Origin: an uncultured Bacteroidia bacterium
GTDB lineage: Bacteria > Bacteroidota > Bacteroidia > Bacteroidales > UBA932
DNA length: 35,007 nt
Assembly: GCA_902794005.1 (NCBI GenBank)
Contig: CADBFO010000023.1
Coordinates: 1 to 35,007 of the forward strand
Reading direction: 5' to 3'
Both the position numbers and the translations under genes were made by a program. The notes beneath the pieces were generated by a model that worked only from the letters and a program-made list of their open reading frames with translations, was not told the origin of the DNA and searched no databases. How positions within the stretch are numbered: the first letter of the stretch is position 1; the number at the start of each line of letters is the position of its first letter. Shown piece after piece: positions 6,942 to 16,199 of the stretch.

Positions 6942-8708
6942 TTAATCGTATCTGCCGAACTTGGACATGTTGTCGATGAGGTCTTTGTTGGTCTTGAACT
7001 CATCCATGTGCTGCAGCATCCAGGTCATGGCCTCGACAGGATTCATATCGGCCAGGAGCTTGCGCAGAATCCAGATGCGGTTATTGACATACGGCTCGTA
7101 GAGGAGGTCGTCGCGACGGGTAGAGGAAAGCACCAGGTTCACCGCCGGGAAGATGCGCTTGTTGGAGAGGTTGCGGTCCAACTGGAGTTCCATGTTGCCG
7201 GTGCCCTTGAATTCCTCGAAAATGACATCATCCATCTTGGAGCCGGTTTCTGTGAGGGCCGTAGCCAGAATGGTGAGGGAGCCGCCGCCTTCAATATTAC
7301 GGGCGGCGCCGAAGAAACGCTTGGGTTTCTGGAGGGCATTGGCATCCACACCGCCGGTGAGAACCTTGCCGGAAGCGGGCTGCACGGTATTATAGGCGCG
7401 GGCCAGACGGGTGATGGAATCCAGGAGGATCACCACATCGTGACCGCATTCCACCAGGCGGCGGGCTTTGTCCAGCACCATGTTGGCCACCTTGACGTGG
7501 CGTTCGGCCGGCTCGTCGAAGGTGGACGCTACCACCTCTGCCTTCACGCTGCGCTGCATATCCGTCACTTCCTCCGGACGCTCGTCAATCAGAAGGACGA
7601 TCTCATAAACCTCCGGGTGGTTGTCGGCAATGGCATTGGCAATGGCCTTCAGAAGCATGGTTTTACCCGTTTTGGGCTGAGCCACGATGAGGCCGCGCTG
7701 TCCTTTGCCGATGGGGGTGAACATATCCACCACGCGGATGCTCTGATCCTTCTCATGACCATGGCCGAGCAGGTTGAATTTCTCGGTGGGGAAAAGGGGA
7801 GTGAGGAAATCGAACGGAACACGGTCCCGGACGAAATCCGGCGTACGGCCGTTGATGAACTTGATCTTGACCAGCGGGAAATACTTGTCCCCTTCGCGCG
7901 GAGGGCGGATTTCACCGGTGACGGTGTCTCCGTTTTTAAGCGCATTCTGTTTGATCTGCTGCTGGGAAACGTAGATATCGTCCGGAGAATTCAGGTAATT
8001 ATAGTCTGAAGAGCGGAGGAAACCATAACCGTCCGGCATAATTTCCAGCACGCCGGTAGCCTCGACGGAACCCTCGAATTCAATCCTGGGCGGCCGCTGG
8101 GGCTTGGGCTGCGGAGGCTGCTGTGCCGCCTGTTGGGGCAGCGTTTGCGCCTGGGGCTGTGCCGCCTGCTGTCCTCCCTGTTTTTTCTTGTTTTTGGGAC
8201 TCTGGCCCTGTTTGGGCTGCTGCTGCGCCTCTTCCAGCTGTTCCTCTTTCTGGGATTCGTCATCCTTCAAAGTGGTAAACAAATCGTGGATGAACTGCTT
8301 GCCGTCCACGTTTTCAGCGGGAGCGGCTGCTGCAGGAGCAACAGTCTCGGCCGGGGTTTCCGTCTCTTTCTTGGGTTTACGGCCTCTTTTCTTGGGCTGA
8401 GGTTTCTCTTCCGTTTCCGTTGTCTCCTGAACGGGTTTCTCCGCCTTGACTTTGGCGGGTTTTTCTACCGCTGCGGGAGATTCTGCCGACGAAGCGGCAT
8501 CCTTACGGGGACGACCTCTTTTTTTGACTTGCTTGGGTTCTGCTTTAGGGGTGGGATTCTTGGATTCATTCACGGCCTGGGTGTCCAGAATGGCCATGCC
8601 GATATCAAACTTCGACATTTTCTTGGCACCTTTGATATTCAGTGATTCACCAAGGTTCCTTAATTGCTCTTCGCTCATTGCGTTGAGCTCTGCATAAGAA
8701 TAGGGCAT
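6942..8708 (-). CDS. rho: Transcription termination factor Rho
   Basis: Rho is the hexameric RNA-dependent ATPase that ends transcription. This copy is 588 residues against about 420 in E. coli. A Rho N-terminal helical domain (1-50) is followed by a long low-complexity region (about 50-205). It is rich in Lys, Glu, Pro, Ala and Gln, with two AT-hook-like motifs ([17 protein letters not shown]) and Q/P runs. Then come the cold-shock-type RNA-binding domain (about 210-280, [13 protein letters not shown]) and the RecA-like ATPase with Walker A (AQPKTGKT, near 345), Walker B (VVILLDS) and the Q/R-loop region. Long disordered inserts are known in Bacteroidota Rho. The gene has its own promoter at 8766-8796 and is followed by mnmE. 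Confidence 0.96.
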   Translation of the reverse strand: MPYSYAELNAMSEEQLRNLGESLNIKGAKKMSKFDIGMAILDTQAVNESKNPTPKAEPKQVKKRGRPRKDAASSAESPAAVEKPAKVKAEKPVQETTETEEKPQPKKRGRKPKKETETPAETVAPAAAAPAENVDGKQFIHDLFTTLKDDESQKEEQLEEAQQQPKQGQSPKNKKKQGGQQAAQPQAQTLPQQAAQQPPQPKPQRPPRIEFEGSVEATGVLEIMPDGYGFLRSSDYNYLNSPDDIYVSQQQIKQNALKNGDTVTGEIRPPREGDKYFPLVKIKFINGRTPDFVRDRVPFDFLTPLFPTEKFNLLGHGHEKDQSIRVVDMFTPIGKGQRGLIVAQPKTGKTMLLKAIANAIADNHPEVYEIVLLIDERPEEVTDMQRSVKAEVVASTFDEPAERHVKVANMVLDKARRLVECGHDVVILLDSITRLARAYNTVQPASGKVLTGGVDANALQKPKRFFGAARNIEGGGSLTILATALTETGSKMDDVIFEEFKGTGNMELQLDRNLSNKRIFPAVNLVLSSTRRDDLLYEPYVNNRIWILRKLLADMNPVEAMTWMLQHMDEFKTNKDLIDNMSKFGRYD

Positions 8709-8765
8709 ATAAAAATAGAATATGTTTTCTGTTGATAAGAAAGCGCGCCGATTGGTTTGCCGCTA

Positions 8766-8796
8766 CAAAGATAAGCAAATAAATCAAGAATGCAAA
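8766..8796 (-). promoter_or_regulatory. Promoter of rho-mnmE
   Basis: On the minus strand TATCTTTG (8766-8773) matches TAnnTTTG exactly and is preceded by TTTG (8793-8796) at a 19-bp spacing, the Bacteroidota primary-sigma pattern. The predicted start is about 50 nt upstream of the rho ATG. This is the best promoter in the window. Confidence 0.75.
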
Positions 8797-8810
8797 TACC
8801 TGAAACGGAC

Positions 8811-11726
8811 TTATTTCAGCAAGTTATCCATATAACTGTCGCTCTTCTTGAAGCGAAGAAGATCGGCCAGGGCCGATGCGTTGGCGGCGATGCGGAAGCT
8901 ATACGATTTATAGGTTCCCATCGGCACCCAGGAAACGGCGATATTGAAGCAGTGCAGGTCGTATGTGGCGCTGAACTGCGTGGTGGTGAAGCGCATGGCC
9001 ATGATGTCGAATCCGGAAGTGGCCTGGATGCTCATGCGCGGAGTGAGTTTGATATTGCCGCTCAAGTTGATGGTCTGTGTGAATTTGTTATTGACAATCA
9101 ATTCTTTAGTGGTTGCCTGATACGAGTAAGACTTGGCGTAATTGAACGAATAGCTTATGTTGAACGACCAGGGAGCGCTCGGATTCATATAATATACATA
9201 GCCGCCCGGAATGTATTCGCCGGTAATGGGATGGTAATAGACGCGGTGATAGGAATTGTCATTCGAAGAGCCGCCTCCGCCGCCTTCTTTGGAACCGTCA
9301 TTCCCGTTGATGGCACCCTTTCCGCTTTTGCCGAAAGACAAGGACAGCGAAGCGTTGGTAAGACGGAGCGGAACGCCGGTGGCGGCGATGTTGAACTTGT
9401 TGATCCGCTGGCCCATCTCATTGACCGCATAGGGATCGAAATTGAGGTTTCCGCTGATGTTGACCTGTTCGAACAGGTTGGTGGAAGCCGTTACGCCCAC
9501 ATTCTGCATCCGCAGGGAATCGGCCAGGAAATTGTAGCTGGTGTTGATGTTGAGCTGGTCCAGCAGTTTTACCTTCTTGGAGCCGGTTCCGGTTGTGTCC
9601 CGGGTATCACGAACCTTGGCTTCCAGATTGTTGCCGATGGACAGGGACATGGTTCCGCTCTGTCCACGGCCCGGAGGAGAAACCGAATTGTGGTGCCCCG
9701 AAACGCTGTAGATATTGTACATGGTTTCGTCGTGGAAAGTGCCCCGTTTGTCATAATAGGCATCCAATGTGCGCCAGCCATTGAAAGCCGTTCCTTTCTC
9801 CGGACTGTAGCTCAACGAGACCGATGGCGTGATCACATGGCGGATCGCCTGGATTTTCCGGTGCTTGCCGAAGTTGAACATTCCATAGATGCGGGTGCTC
9901 ATGGACATGCTGCCGGAATAAGTGTGCGTGGCGCCGAAACCGTTGAAGGCGCGTCCCGGATCGGAAACAGCCTTCTGGGCGATGACCTGGTTTCCCTGCT
10001 TGTCGGTAACCATGATGGGATTGCCGTCCTCGTCCTTTTCTTCTTCCAGATACTGCCGGCCCTTGTTGAACATCCAGTTCATGCCGTAACTTACGCTGGG
10101 CGTCACGTTGATATATTTCAGGAGGGTGAAGTTGGGCAGGCCGATCTGGAAGTTGTGGCTCATGCCGTTGGTCAGCTTCTCCAAGGCCTTCACGGACAGG
10201 GAATCGCCGATTTCCTTTACGCGGTAGGTTTTTCCGTTGGCATCGGTCTTCGTCAGGAAGTTGCCCTGTCCGTCAATGACATAGTCCTGCATGTCGCGCA
10301 ACTTGAAACTGAGGCGGTTCTGCAGGGAAGTGGAGTAGCCGAAGGAAATTTTCTCATAGAATTTTTCCTTCCCCACGCGGGTCTTCTGTTTGAAAGGATA
10401 GAAGCGCGTGACGCTGAACGTGACATTGGGCAGCGTAAAGGAATAACTCGAGTCGCGGGAGTTCTGGTTGTGCTGGGCGTTGACGCTCAGGTTGAACTTG
10501 CCGTTCCAGTTGTGCGAATAGGAGACGGAGGAGCCGATCTGGTTCTGCTGGGCATCCGTCACCGAACGGGCGTTATAGCGGCTGTTGGAAGGGCTGGAGA
10601 AGTTCACGGAAGCGCTGAAAGTGGTTCCGGGATGGGATTTGGAATCCTGCGAGTGGGACCAGCGGAAACCGAAGTTCTGTGACTGGACAAAGTCCGTACT
10701 GCCTTTTTCTCCGCTCTGGTCATTGGAAAAGGTGAAGGCGAGGGTTCCGTTGAACTTGTAATTGACTTTGTATCGGGAGTTTACATCCACCGACCAGGAA
10801 CCGAGGGTATAGTAGCTGCCGGTGAGCGACAAGTCGAAGTAATCGCCAAAAACAAAGTACATGCCCATGTCCCTGACATAAAAACCGCGCGCCTGCTCTT
10901 CGCCGAAGGTGGGCATCAGGAGACCGGTGGCGCGGGTGGGCTTCCTGGGCACGAAGCCGAAGGGAAGGCCGATGGGCAGGGGAACGTCGGCGAAAACTGG
11001 ACGGGCAGGGCCGAAAACCGTCTTCTGGGACGGCTGGGTGATGACTTTGGCCATGCTCAGCTCCAGATAGTAGTGCGGATGTTCCAGGTCACAAACGGTA
11101 TAAACGCCGCCGGTCATGTTGATGGACTTGTCCGGCAGCATCTTGATTTTCTTTCCCTGCAGGATGCCCTCCGACTCCCTGGTGACCATATTGGTGATGC
11201 GGGCCTTCTTGGTGTCGAAATTATAGAAGAGCTCGTCCATCTTGTAGGTTTGGCCGCCTTCGGACATTTCCGGAAGACCTTCCATTTCTCCGGTGGCGAT
11301 GTTCTTTCGCCCGCGGGCAAACACAGTATTGGTTTTGAGGTCGTATTCCAGATAGTCGGCCGTCAGCTGCATGTCCTGGTAAGTCACGGTGGCACCACCA
11401 TAATAATAAATCTTTCGCTGTCCGTTGCTGAAGTCCGTAATGATGGAGTCCTTTGCCGTGGAGAAGGCCGGCCTTTCCAGAGAACTCTTGCCCAGGAGGT
11501 CCAGCGAATCCTTCCGGGCCGATGCCGTGGAGTCGGTCCGGCTGAGGGAATCGGCCACGGCGGCATTCCGGGCCGATGAATCGGGCCTGGAGCGCTTCAG
11601 GGAGTCTGTCAGGAAGGTGGGAAGAGTGTCCGGCACCTGGCGGAAGCGTCTTGCAGAAATGTCCGGAGCGCCGACGGTCAACAGGAGCACCGCCAGTACC
11701 AGATATTGCAAAATCTTCCTTGTCAT
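8811..11726 (-). CDS. lptD: LptD-like outer-membrane LPS assembly protein
   Basis: A 971-residue outer-membrane protein expected to insert lipopolysaccharide into the outer leaflet. It has an N-terminal signal peptide (about 1-25). A Ser/Asp-rich linker (about 35-100) leads to an OstA/LptA-like beta-jellyroll with repeated strands (YYYGGATVTYQDMQLTADYLEYD, about 112-245, including NMTGGVYTVCDL). A large beta-barrel of alternating aromatic/polar strands fills about 260-971, with a Gly/Asn/Ser-rich loop near 810-835. Length and layout match the Bacteroidota form of LptD. It is divergent from a cell-wall amidase gene, and the two start regions share a compact promoter zone. The C-terminus ends ...DSYMDNLLK rather than in a classical terminal Phe. 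Confidence 0.88.
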   Translation of the reverse strand: MTRKILQYLVLAVLLLTVGAPDISARRFRQVPDTLPTFLTDSLKRSRPDSSARNAAVADSLSRTDSTASARKDSLDLLGKSSLERPAFSTAKDSIITDFSNGQRKIYYYGGATVTYQDMQLTADYLEYDLKTNTVFARGRKNIATGEMEGLPEMSEGGQTYKMDELFYNFDTKKARITNMVTRESEGILQGKKIKMLPDKSINMTGGVYTVCDLEHPHYYLELSMAKVITQPSQKTVFGPARPVFADVPLPIGLPFGFVPRKPTRATGLLMPTFGEEQARGFYVRDMGMYFVFGDYFDLSLTGSYYTLGSWSVDVNSRYKVNYKFNGTLAFTFSNDQSGEKGSTDFVQSQNFGFRWSHSQDSKSHPGTTFSASVNFSSPSNSRYNARSVTDAQQNQIGSSVSYSHNWNGKFNLSVNAQHNQNSRDSSYSFTLPNVTFSVTRFYPFKQKTRVGKEKFYEKISFGYSTSLQNRLSFKLRDMQDYVIDGQGNFLTKTDANGKTYRVKEIGDSLSVKALEKLTNGMSHNFQIGLPNFTLLKYINVTPSVSYGMNWMFNKGRQYLEEEKDEDGNPIMVTDKQGNQVIAQKAVSDPGRAFNGFGATHTYSGSMSMSTRIYGMFNFGKHRKIQAIRHVITPSVSLSYSPEKGTAFNGWRTLDAYYDKRGTFHDETMYNIYSVSGHHNSVSPPGRGQSGTMSLSIGNNLEAKVRDTRDTTGTGSKKVKLLDQLNINTSYNFLADSLRMQNVGVTASTNLFEQVNISGNLNFDPYAVNEMGQRINKFNIAATGVPLRLTNASLSLSFGKSGKGAINGNDGSKEGGGGGSSNDNSYHRVYYHPITGEYIPGGYVYYMNPSAPWSFNISYSFNYAKSYSYQATTKELIVNNKFTQTINLSGNIKLTPRMSIQATSGFDIMAMRFTTTQFSATYDLHCFNIAVSWVPMGTYKSYSFRIAANASALADLLRFKKSDSYMDNLLK

Positions 11727-11748
11727 TTACGATTTTTTGCTAAATTTG
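11720..11748 (+). promoter_or_regulatory. Candidate promoter for the amidase gene
   Basis: TAAATTTG (11741-11748) matches TAnnTTTG exactly, with TTG (11720-11722) 18 bp upstream. The upstream element overlaps the lptD start codon on the other strand. A transcript would start near 11754, giving a leader of about 55 nt. Confidence 0.5.
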
Positions 11749-11750
11749 TG

Positions 11751-11758
11751 CAAAAATA
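11751..11758 (-). promoter_or_regulatory. Candidate -7 box for lptD
   Basis: On the minus strand TATTTTTG matches TAnnTTTG, about 25 nt upstream of the lptD ATG. No good TTTG lies at the usual distance. It sits 2 bp from the plus-strand -7 box, so the two polymerases would compete for the same DNA. Confidence 0.35.
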
Positions 11759-11807
11759 TAAGGTACAAAATTAAGACTTATTCCACAATTTTCAAAACCG
11801 CATCGTT

Positions 11808-12962
11808 ATGAAGCCGCTTTTTAGAGATACCGTGGCCGTTCTTTTCGTCCTTTTTCTTGCAATCCCCATGCCTGCCCAGAAAAAAACGGCGGACATGCGC
11901 TTGAAAACGGTTGTCATCGACCCGGGACACGGCGGTAAGGATGCGGGGTGCATAAGCCGGGATAAGAAAACCTACGAGAAGACCATCACCCTGGATATCG
12001 GCAAACGCCTGGCGCAGAAAATTGCGGCTGAATATCCGGACGTCGAAGTGAAGATGACCCGCACGGAGGACGTTTTCGTGGAGCTGGAAAACCGGGCCGT
12101 CTTTGCCAACAAAGCCGGGGCCGACCTGTTCATTTCCATCCATGTGAATTCGGTGGAGAAGGGGACTGCGGCCAACGGTTATTCCATCCATTGCCTGGGA
12201 CAGTCGGCCCGGAAGGGGAATGACCTCTATTCAAAAAATCTGGACCTGGTCAAGCGGGAGAATTCCGTCATCATGCTGGAAGACAACTACGAAACCACCT
12301 ATCAGGGGTTCGACCCCAGCGATCCCCAGTCTTCCATCATCTTCTCCCTGATGCAGAACGCTCATCTGGGGAACAGTCTCAGTTTCGCGGAAGACGTGGC
12401 GCAAGCCATGGGCTCCTTTCCCATCAAGAACAGCCGGGGCGTGTCCCAGGATCCGTTCTGGGTGCTCTGGCGCACCGCCATGCCATCCGTTCTTGTAGAG
12501 GTGGGATTCATCACCAACCCGGGCGACCTGTCCATCATGCGCAGCGAAAAAGGACGGGACGGAATCGCTACCAATCTTTTCAATGCCTTCAGGACTTTCA
12601 AGAAGCGCTATGACAGCTCCATGGCCCTGAAAAAGGAAGAACCGGCTCTTGCCGTCCGGGAACCGGAGACTAAACAGGAAACTGTCCCCGAAGAAAGAAA
12701 AGAGGAAGTGAGCGAAGAGGTGAATGACGGCCCGCTCTACGGTGTTCAAATACTTGCCACCACCAAGAAAATGGACGAAAAAGACCCTTTCTTTGCCGGA
12801 TACAAGCCCGTCATGATTCAAAGCGGAAAGATTTACAAATATGTCATCGCCACTTCCCGTTCCTTAAAGGAGGTGAAGGCGAAACATAAAAAAATCCAGA
12901 GCAAGTTCCCGGATAATTTCATTGTCAAAATCGAGGACGGTAAAACAACGCCTGTCCGCTGA
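11808..12962 (+). CDS. N-acetylmuramoyl-L-alanine amidase with C-terminal SPOR-like domain
   Basis: A 384-residue Amidase_3-family zinc enzyme that cuts the bond between MurNAc and the stem peptide of peptidoglycan. A signal peptide covers about residues 1-23. The catalytic domain (about 32-265) shows the zinc-ligand motifs VIDPGHGGKD (His41), ISIHVNS (His112) and a late Glu in LVEVGFITNPGD. A charged Glu/Lys linker (about 270-305) leads to a SPOR-like domain (about 307-380, YGVQILA...KYVIATS) that would bind denuded septal glycan. It is probably periplasmic and used in daughter-cell separation. It is divergent from lptD and followed by an AT-rich gap before dnaA. Confidence 0.9.
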   Translation: MKPLFRDTVAVLFVLFLAIPMPAQKKTADMRLKTVVIDPGHGGKDAGCISRDKKTYEKTITLDIGKRLAQKIAAEYPDVEVKMTRTEDVFVELENRAVFANKAGADLFISIHVNSVEKGTAANGYSIHCLGQSARKGNDLYSKNLDLVKRENSVIMLEDNYETTYQGFDPSDPQSSIIFSLMQNAHLGNSLSFAEDVAQAMGSFPIKNSRGVSQDPFWVLWRTAMPSVLVEVGFITNPGDLSIMRSEKGRDGIATNLFNAFRTFKKRYDSSMALKKEEPALAVREPETKQETVPEERKEEVSEEVNDGPLYGVQILATTKKMDEKDPFFAGYKPVMIQSGKIYKYVIATSRSLKEVKAKHKKIQSKFPDNFIVKIEDGKTTPVR

Positions 12963-13249
12963 TTTATCTCCATTTCAGCAGGGTTAAAGGGGAGAAAAGA
13001 GAGAATCCACTATTTTAGAATTATTCTAAAATAAATAATCTTGTTCCTCGCACAAAAGGCAATTCGCAAAATGCAATTGCTTAATTTTGAGGCGTTTATA
13101 AAATCTGGAAAATTGGTGATTCTGCCTAATTATTTTATAAATAAAAAATTTAAATTGCAATAGGCTTTTTTGTTTTTTGTAAAAAAAATTTCCACCAAAT
13201 TTGCATTCGGTTAAACTCGAAAAGCACATAATTTTACTCTACTCCAGGA
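12963..13249. other. AT-rich region upstream of dnaA
   Basis: A 287-bp gap that is much more AT-rich than its surroundings, especially 13120-13200 (TTTATAAATAAAAAATTTAA and nearby T runs). It contains a 21-bp palindrome (13012-13032), GCAATT/AATTGC arms around 13059-13080, and TAATTTTG (13082-13089), a -7-like box without a good partner. I found no clear TTATCCACA-type DnaA boxes. It could hold the dnaA promoter and autoregulatory sites; an origin is possible but unsupported. Confidence 0.45.
13012..13032. repeat. Perfect AT-rich palindrome upstream of dnaA
   Basis: The arms ATTTTAGAAT (13012-13021) and ATTCTAAAAT (13023-13032) are exact reverse complements around one central T. It lies 50 bp after the amidase stop and about 220 bp before dnaA, so it may be an operator or a weak hairpin. 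Confidence 0.6.
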
Positions 13250-14677
13250 ATGACAGACCAGGAAAGACATATTGCGGTATGGAACAACTGTCTGAAGATC
13301 ATTGAAAGCAACATTGATCCTCAGCAGTTCAATACCTGGTTCAAGAACATCCGCCCGGTTTCGCTGGAGGGTTCCAGACTCACCGTCGAAGTCCCGTCGG
13401 ATTTCTTCCGCGAGTATATCGAGGGTGCTTATAAAGATTTGATCCGTCTCACCATCCGCCGTGCCATCGGCGCAGACGCCCTGCTTTTCTATCTGGTGCG
13501 TCCCATTCAGAACCACGAAGGGATGGTGCTGCCCGCCGGCCAGAGCGCCACGCCTACCAACAATCCGGTATCCATTCCCACATACCAGCCTTCCGGCACA
13601 CCCAGTCCTTTTGTGTTTCCGGGAACGCAACGGCTGCGCATCAACCCCAGGCTTAATCCTGTTTACAGTTTTGGAAACCTGGTGGAAGGGGAGTGCAACA
13701 AGCTGGGCGTCAGTGCAGGAGAGAGCATTTCCATGGCCCCCGGCAAAACGCCGTTCAATCCCCTTTTCCTGTTCGGAGGTCCCGGTCTTGGAAAAACCCA
13801 TATCGCCCAGGCCATCGGCATTGACATCAAGGAGCGCTTCCAGAACCTGCAGGTGCTCTATGTGAGCGGCAACGAGTTCAAGACCCAGTACATGGATGCC
13901 GTAAAAGGCAACCGGATTGTGGATTTCATCGCTTTCTACCAGCGTATCGACGTCCTCATCGTGGACGATATCCAGGACCTTGTGGGACAAGGGTCCCAGA
14001 ATACGTTCTTCAATGTATTCAACCACTTGCACCAGAACGGGAAACAACTCATTTTCACCAGTGATCGCGCCCCGGCCGACCTCCAAAACTTCGAAAAGCG
14101 CCTGCTTTCGCGCTTCAAGTGGGGCCTTTCCGTGGAGCTCACTCGTCCGGATTACGAGACCCGGCTGGAGATGCTGCGTTCCCGCTCCCTGCGCGAAGGC
14201 GTATCGCTCTCCGAAGACGTCCTCTCCTTCCTGGCATCCCGCATCAATACCAATTTCCGTGAACTGGAAGGAACACTTACCTCCCTCGTGGCCCATGCCA
14301 CGCTGGGGCACAGGGAAATCGACGTGGAACTGGCCCAGAGCGTTACCGGAAAAATCGTTGGAGAGCAGGAGAACGACATCAGCATCGAACTCATCTCCAA
14401 GATTGTCTGCGAATATTTCAACATCACACGCGAGATGATGTTGTCCAAATCGCGCAAGCGCCAGATTGTCCAGGCCAGACAAATCGCCATGTACGAGTGC
14501 CGGAACCTCCTTCAGAACTGTTCGCTCAGTACCATCGGGGCAGAATTGGGAGGAAAGGACCACGCCACCGTCCTGCATGCCTGCAGCACCGTACAGGACC
14601 TCATGTCCACCGACAAACTGTTCAGGCAATGGGTGGATGACATCGAAAACATGATTGTCGTTCCAGTGGAACGTTAA
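13250..14677 (+). CDS. dnaA: Chromosomal replication initiator protein DnaA
   Basis: A 475-residue DnaA, a normal length. Domain I (about 1-80, WNNCLKIIESNIDPQQFNTWF) binds partner proteins. A short Pro-rich linker (about 95-125) follows. The AAA+ domain III (about 140-350) has Walker A GGPGLGKTH (near 176-184), Walker B LIVDDIQDL (near 235) and sensor motifs (FTSDRAP, LLSRFKWG). Domain IV binds DnaA boxes and shows the signature GGKDHATVLHA near 435. It opens origin DNA when ATP-bound. It has a long AT-rich leader and a strong hairpin terminator, so it is probably transcribed alone. Confidence 0.97.
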   Translation: MTDQERHIAVWNNCLKIIESNIDPQQFNTWFKNIRPVSLEGSRLTVEVPSDFFREYIEGAYKDLIRLTIRRAIGADALLFYLVRPIQNHEGMVLPAGQSATPTNNPVSIPTYQPSGTPSPFVFPGTQRLRINPRLNPVYSFGNLVEGECNKLGVSAGESISMAPGKTPFNPLFLFGGPGLGKTHIAQAIGIDIKERFQNLQVLYVSGNEFKTQYMDAVKGNRIVDFIAFYQRIDVLIVDDIQDLVGQGSQNTFFNVFNHLHQNGKQLIFTSDRAPADLQNFEKRLLSRFKWGLSVELTRPDYETRLEMLRSRSLREGVSLSEDVLSFLASRINTNFRELEGTLTSLVAHATLGHREIDVELAQSVTGKIVGEQENDISIELISKIVCEYFNITREMMLSKSRKRQIVQARQIAMYECRNLLQNCSLSTIGAELGGKDHATVLHACSTVQDLMSTDKLFRQWVDDIENMIVVPVER

Positions 14678-14681
14678 ACGG

Positions 14682-14712
14682 AAAAAGTCTGGCCCGGCGG
14701 TCAGACTTTTTT
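14682..14712 (+). terminator. Intrinsic terminator of dnaA
   Basis: The arms AAAAAGTCTG (14682-14691) and CAGACTTTTT (14702-14711) are perfectly complementary around a 10-nt GC-rich loop, followed by further T residues. It starts 4 nt after the dnaA stop codon. The A-tract/T-tract symmetry would let it work in both directions. Confidence 0.88.
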
Positions 14713-14768
14713 ATTTCTCCATATTTTCATTATATTTACAAATTGAAAACGTAAGAACAATTATATCC

Positions 14769-16199
14769 ATGGATTCAGCATCTGTACTCCGTTATTTTGA
14801 AGAGATTACCCGCATTCCGCGCGAATCCGGCCACGAGGAGCCGATGACCGCCTATCTCCAGCAGTTTGCCGCCAAGCATAATCTTGCCTGCAAGACAGAC
14901 AAAACCGGCAACGTCCTCATTACCAAGGATGCTTCCAAGGGCAAGGAAAACGTGCCCACGGTGGTGCTTCAGGCGCATCAGGACATGGTCTGCGAGAAAA
15001 ATGCCCATTTCGACTTCGACTTCCGCACCCAGCCCATCCCGTATGTCATCGAGGACGGATGGATGATTGCCAAAAACACCACGCTCGGGGCCGATGACGG
15101 GATCGGCGTAGCAGCCTGTCTGGCCCTGCTGGAGAGCGACCTGCCCATGGGAAAACTGGAATGCCTGTTCACCATTTCCGAGGAGACCACCATGGTGGGA
15201 GCCACCCATATCGAAGAAGGTTTCTTTACCGGAAAAACCCTCATCAACCTGGATTCCGAAGACGAAGGCCAGTTGTTTGTGGGCTGCGCCGGCGGCAAGG
15301 AAAGCCATGTGAGCTTCGAATTCGGCCGGGAGCCCGTTCACAAGGGATACAAGACCCTTCAAATCCAGATCGGCGGCGGAATCGGCGGCCACAGCGGAGA
15401 TGACATCAACAAGGAGCGCATGAACGCCCTCAAGCAGTTGGTCCGCTTCCTGTACACGGAACTCCAGTACGATTTCCAGCTCATCACCCTTGAAGGCGGC
15501 AGCAAGCACAACGCCATCTGCCGTGAGGCCTACGCCATCATCGCCGTTCCGGCCGATGAGGTGCAGGACATGCTGGAAGACGTCAAGGCGTTCCGCGACA
15601 TCATCCGGGCCGAATTTGCCTCCAGCGACCCCGAGGTGACAGCCGTTGCGGCAGAAGTGGAGAAACCGCAGGAAGAAGCGATTGAGGAAGGGGATGCGGC
15701 CGCCATCATCGCCACGCTTCTGGCCATTCCGCACGGTGTCCAGTCCATGTCCATGGACATTCCCGGACTGGTGCAAACCTCTACCAATATGGCCGCCGTC
15801 CATGTGTCCGGCAACCAGCTTTCGGTGCTGTGCTCCCACCGCAGTTCCGTGGAATCGGAGCTCAGCGCCATCGCGGAAAAACTGGAAGCAACGTGCTTCC
15901 TGGGCGGTTTTGACATCGAACACAAATGGGGTTATCCGGGCTGGAAGCCCAACCTCAATTCACATATCCTGTCGGTCTGCGTGGAGTCTTACAAAAAACT
16001 CTTCGGCGTGCAGCCCGAAGTGAAGGCCATCCATGCCGGCCTGGAATGCGGTATGTTTCTGAAGAAATTCCCGGATCTGGACATGATTTCCTTCGGTCCC
16101 ACCCTCCGCGGCGTCCATGCCCCCGGGGAAAAACTTGAACTGGCATCGCTGGACAAGTTCGTACAGCACTTGAATGACATTGTAACAAATTATAAATGA
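14769..16199 (+). CDS. pepD: Aminoacyl-histidine dipeptidase (beta-Ala-His dipeptidase) PepD
   Basis: A 476-residue M20-family metallopeptidase that splits X-His and other dipeptides in the cytoplasm. Metal-site motifs are visible: LQAHQDMVCEK (metal-binding His), TLGADDGIGVA (bridging Asp), ISEETTMVGA (catalytic Glu-Glu pair) and a C-terminal IHAGLECG followed by FGPTLRGVHAPGE. The lid domain lies in the middle (IGGHSGDDINKERMNA). The start at ATG 14769 is preferred over the upstream in-frame ATG at 14655, which lies within dnaA, because family members begin at this point and the extension crosses the dnaA terminator. Its stop overlaps the rpe start (ATGA), indicating co-transcription. Confidence 0.93.
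   Translation: MDSASVLRYFEEITRIPRESGHEEPMTAYLQQFAAKHNLACKTDKTGNVLITKDASKGKENVPTVVLQAHQDMVCEKNAHFDFDFRTQPIPYVIEDGWMIAKNTTLGADDGIGVAACLALLESDLPMGKLECLFTISEETTMVGATHIEEGFFTGKTLINLDSEDEGQLFVGCAGGKESHVSFEFGREPVHKGYKTLQIQIGGGIGGHSGDDINKERMNALKQLVRFLYTELQYDFQLITLEGGSKHNAICREAYAIIAVPADEVQDMLEDVKAFRDIIRAEFASSDPEVTAVAAEVEKPQEEAIEEGDAAAIIATLLAIPHGVQSMSMDIPGLVQTSTNMAAVHVSGNQLSVLCSHRSSVESELSAIAEKLEATCFLGGFDIEHKWGYPGWKPNLNSHILSVCVESYKKLFGVQPEVKAIHAGLECGMFLKKFPDLDMISFGPTLRGVHAPGEKLELASLDKFVQHLNDIVTNYK

Noticed and set aside
8790-10682. A 630-codon plus-strand frame opposite lptD
   Set aside because: It is a mirror frame of lptD with no recognisable domains.
13026-13229. A 67-codon minus-strand frame in the AT-rich gap before dnaA
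   Set aside because: Composition follows the AT-rich spacer (Lys, Phe, Ile runs); no start signal and no family likeness.
12963-13249. Chromosomal origin with DnaA boxes
   Set aside because: No sequence close to TTATCCACA was found; the nearest had three mismatches. AT richness alone is not enough.
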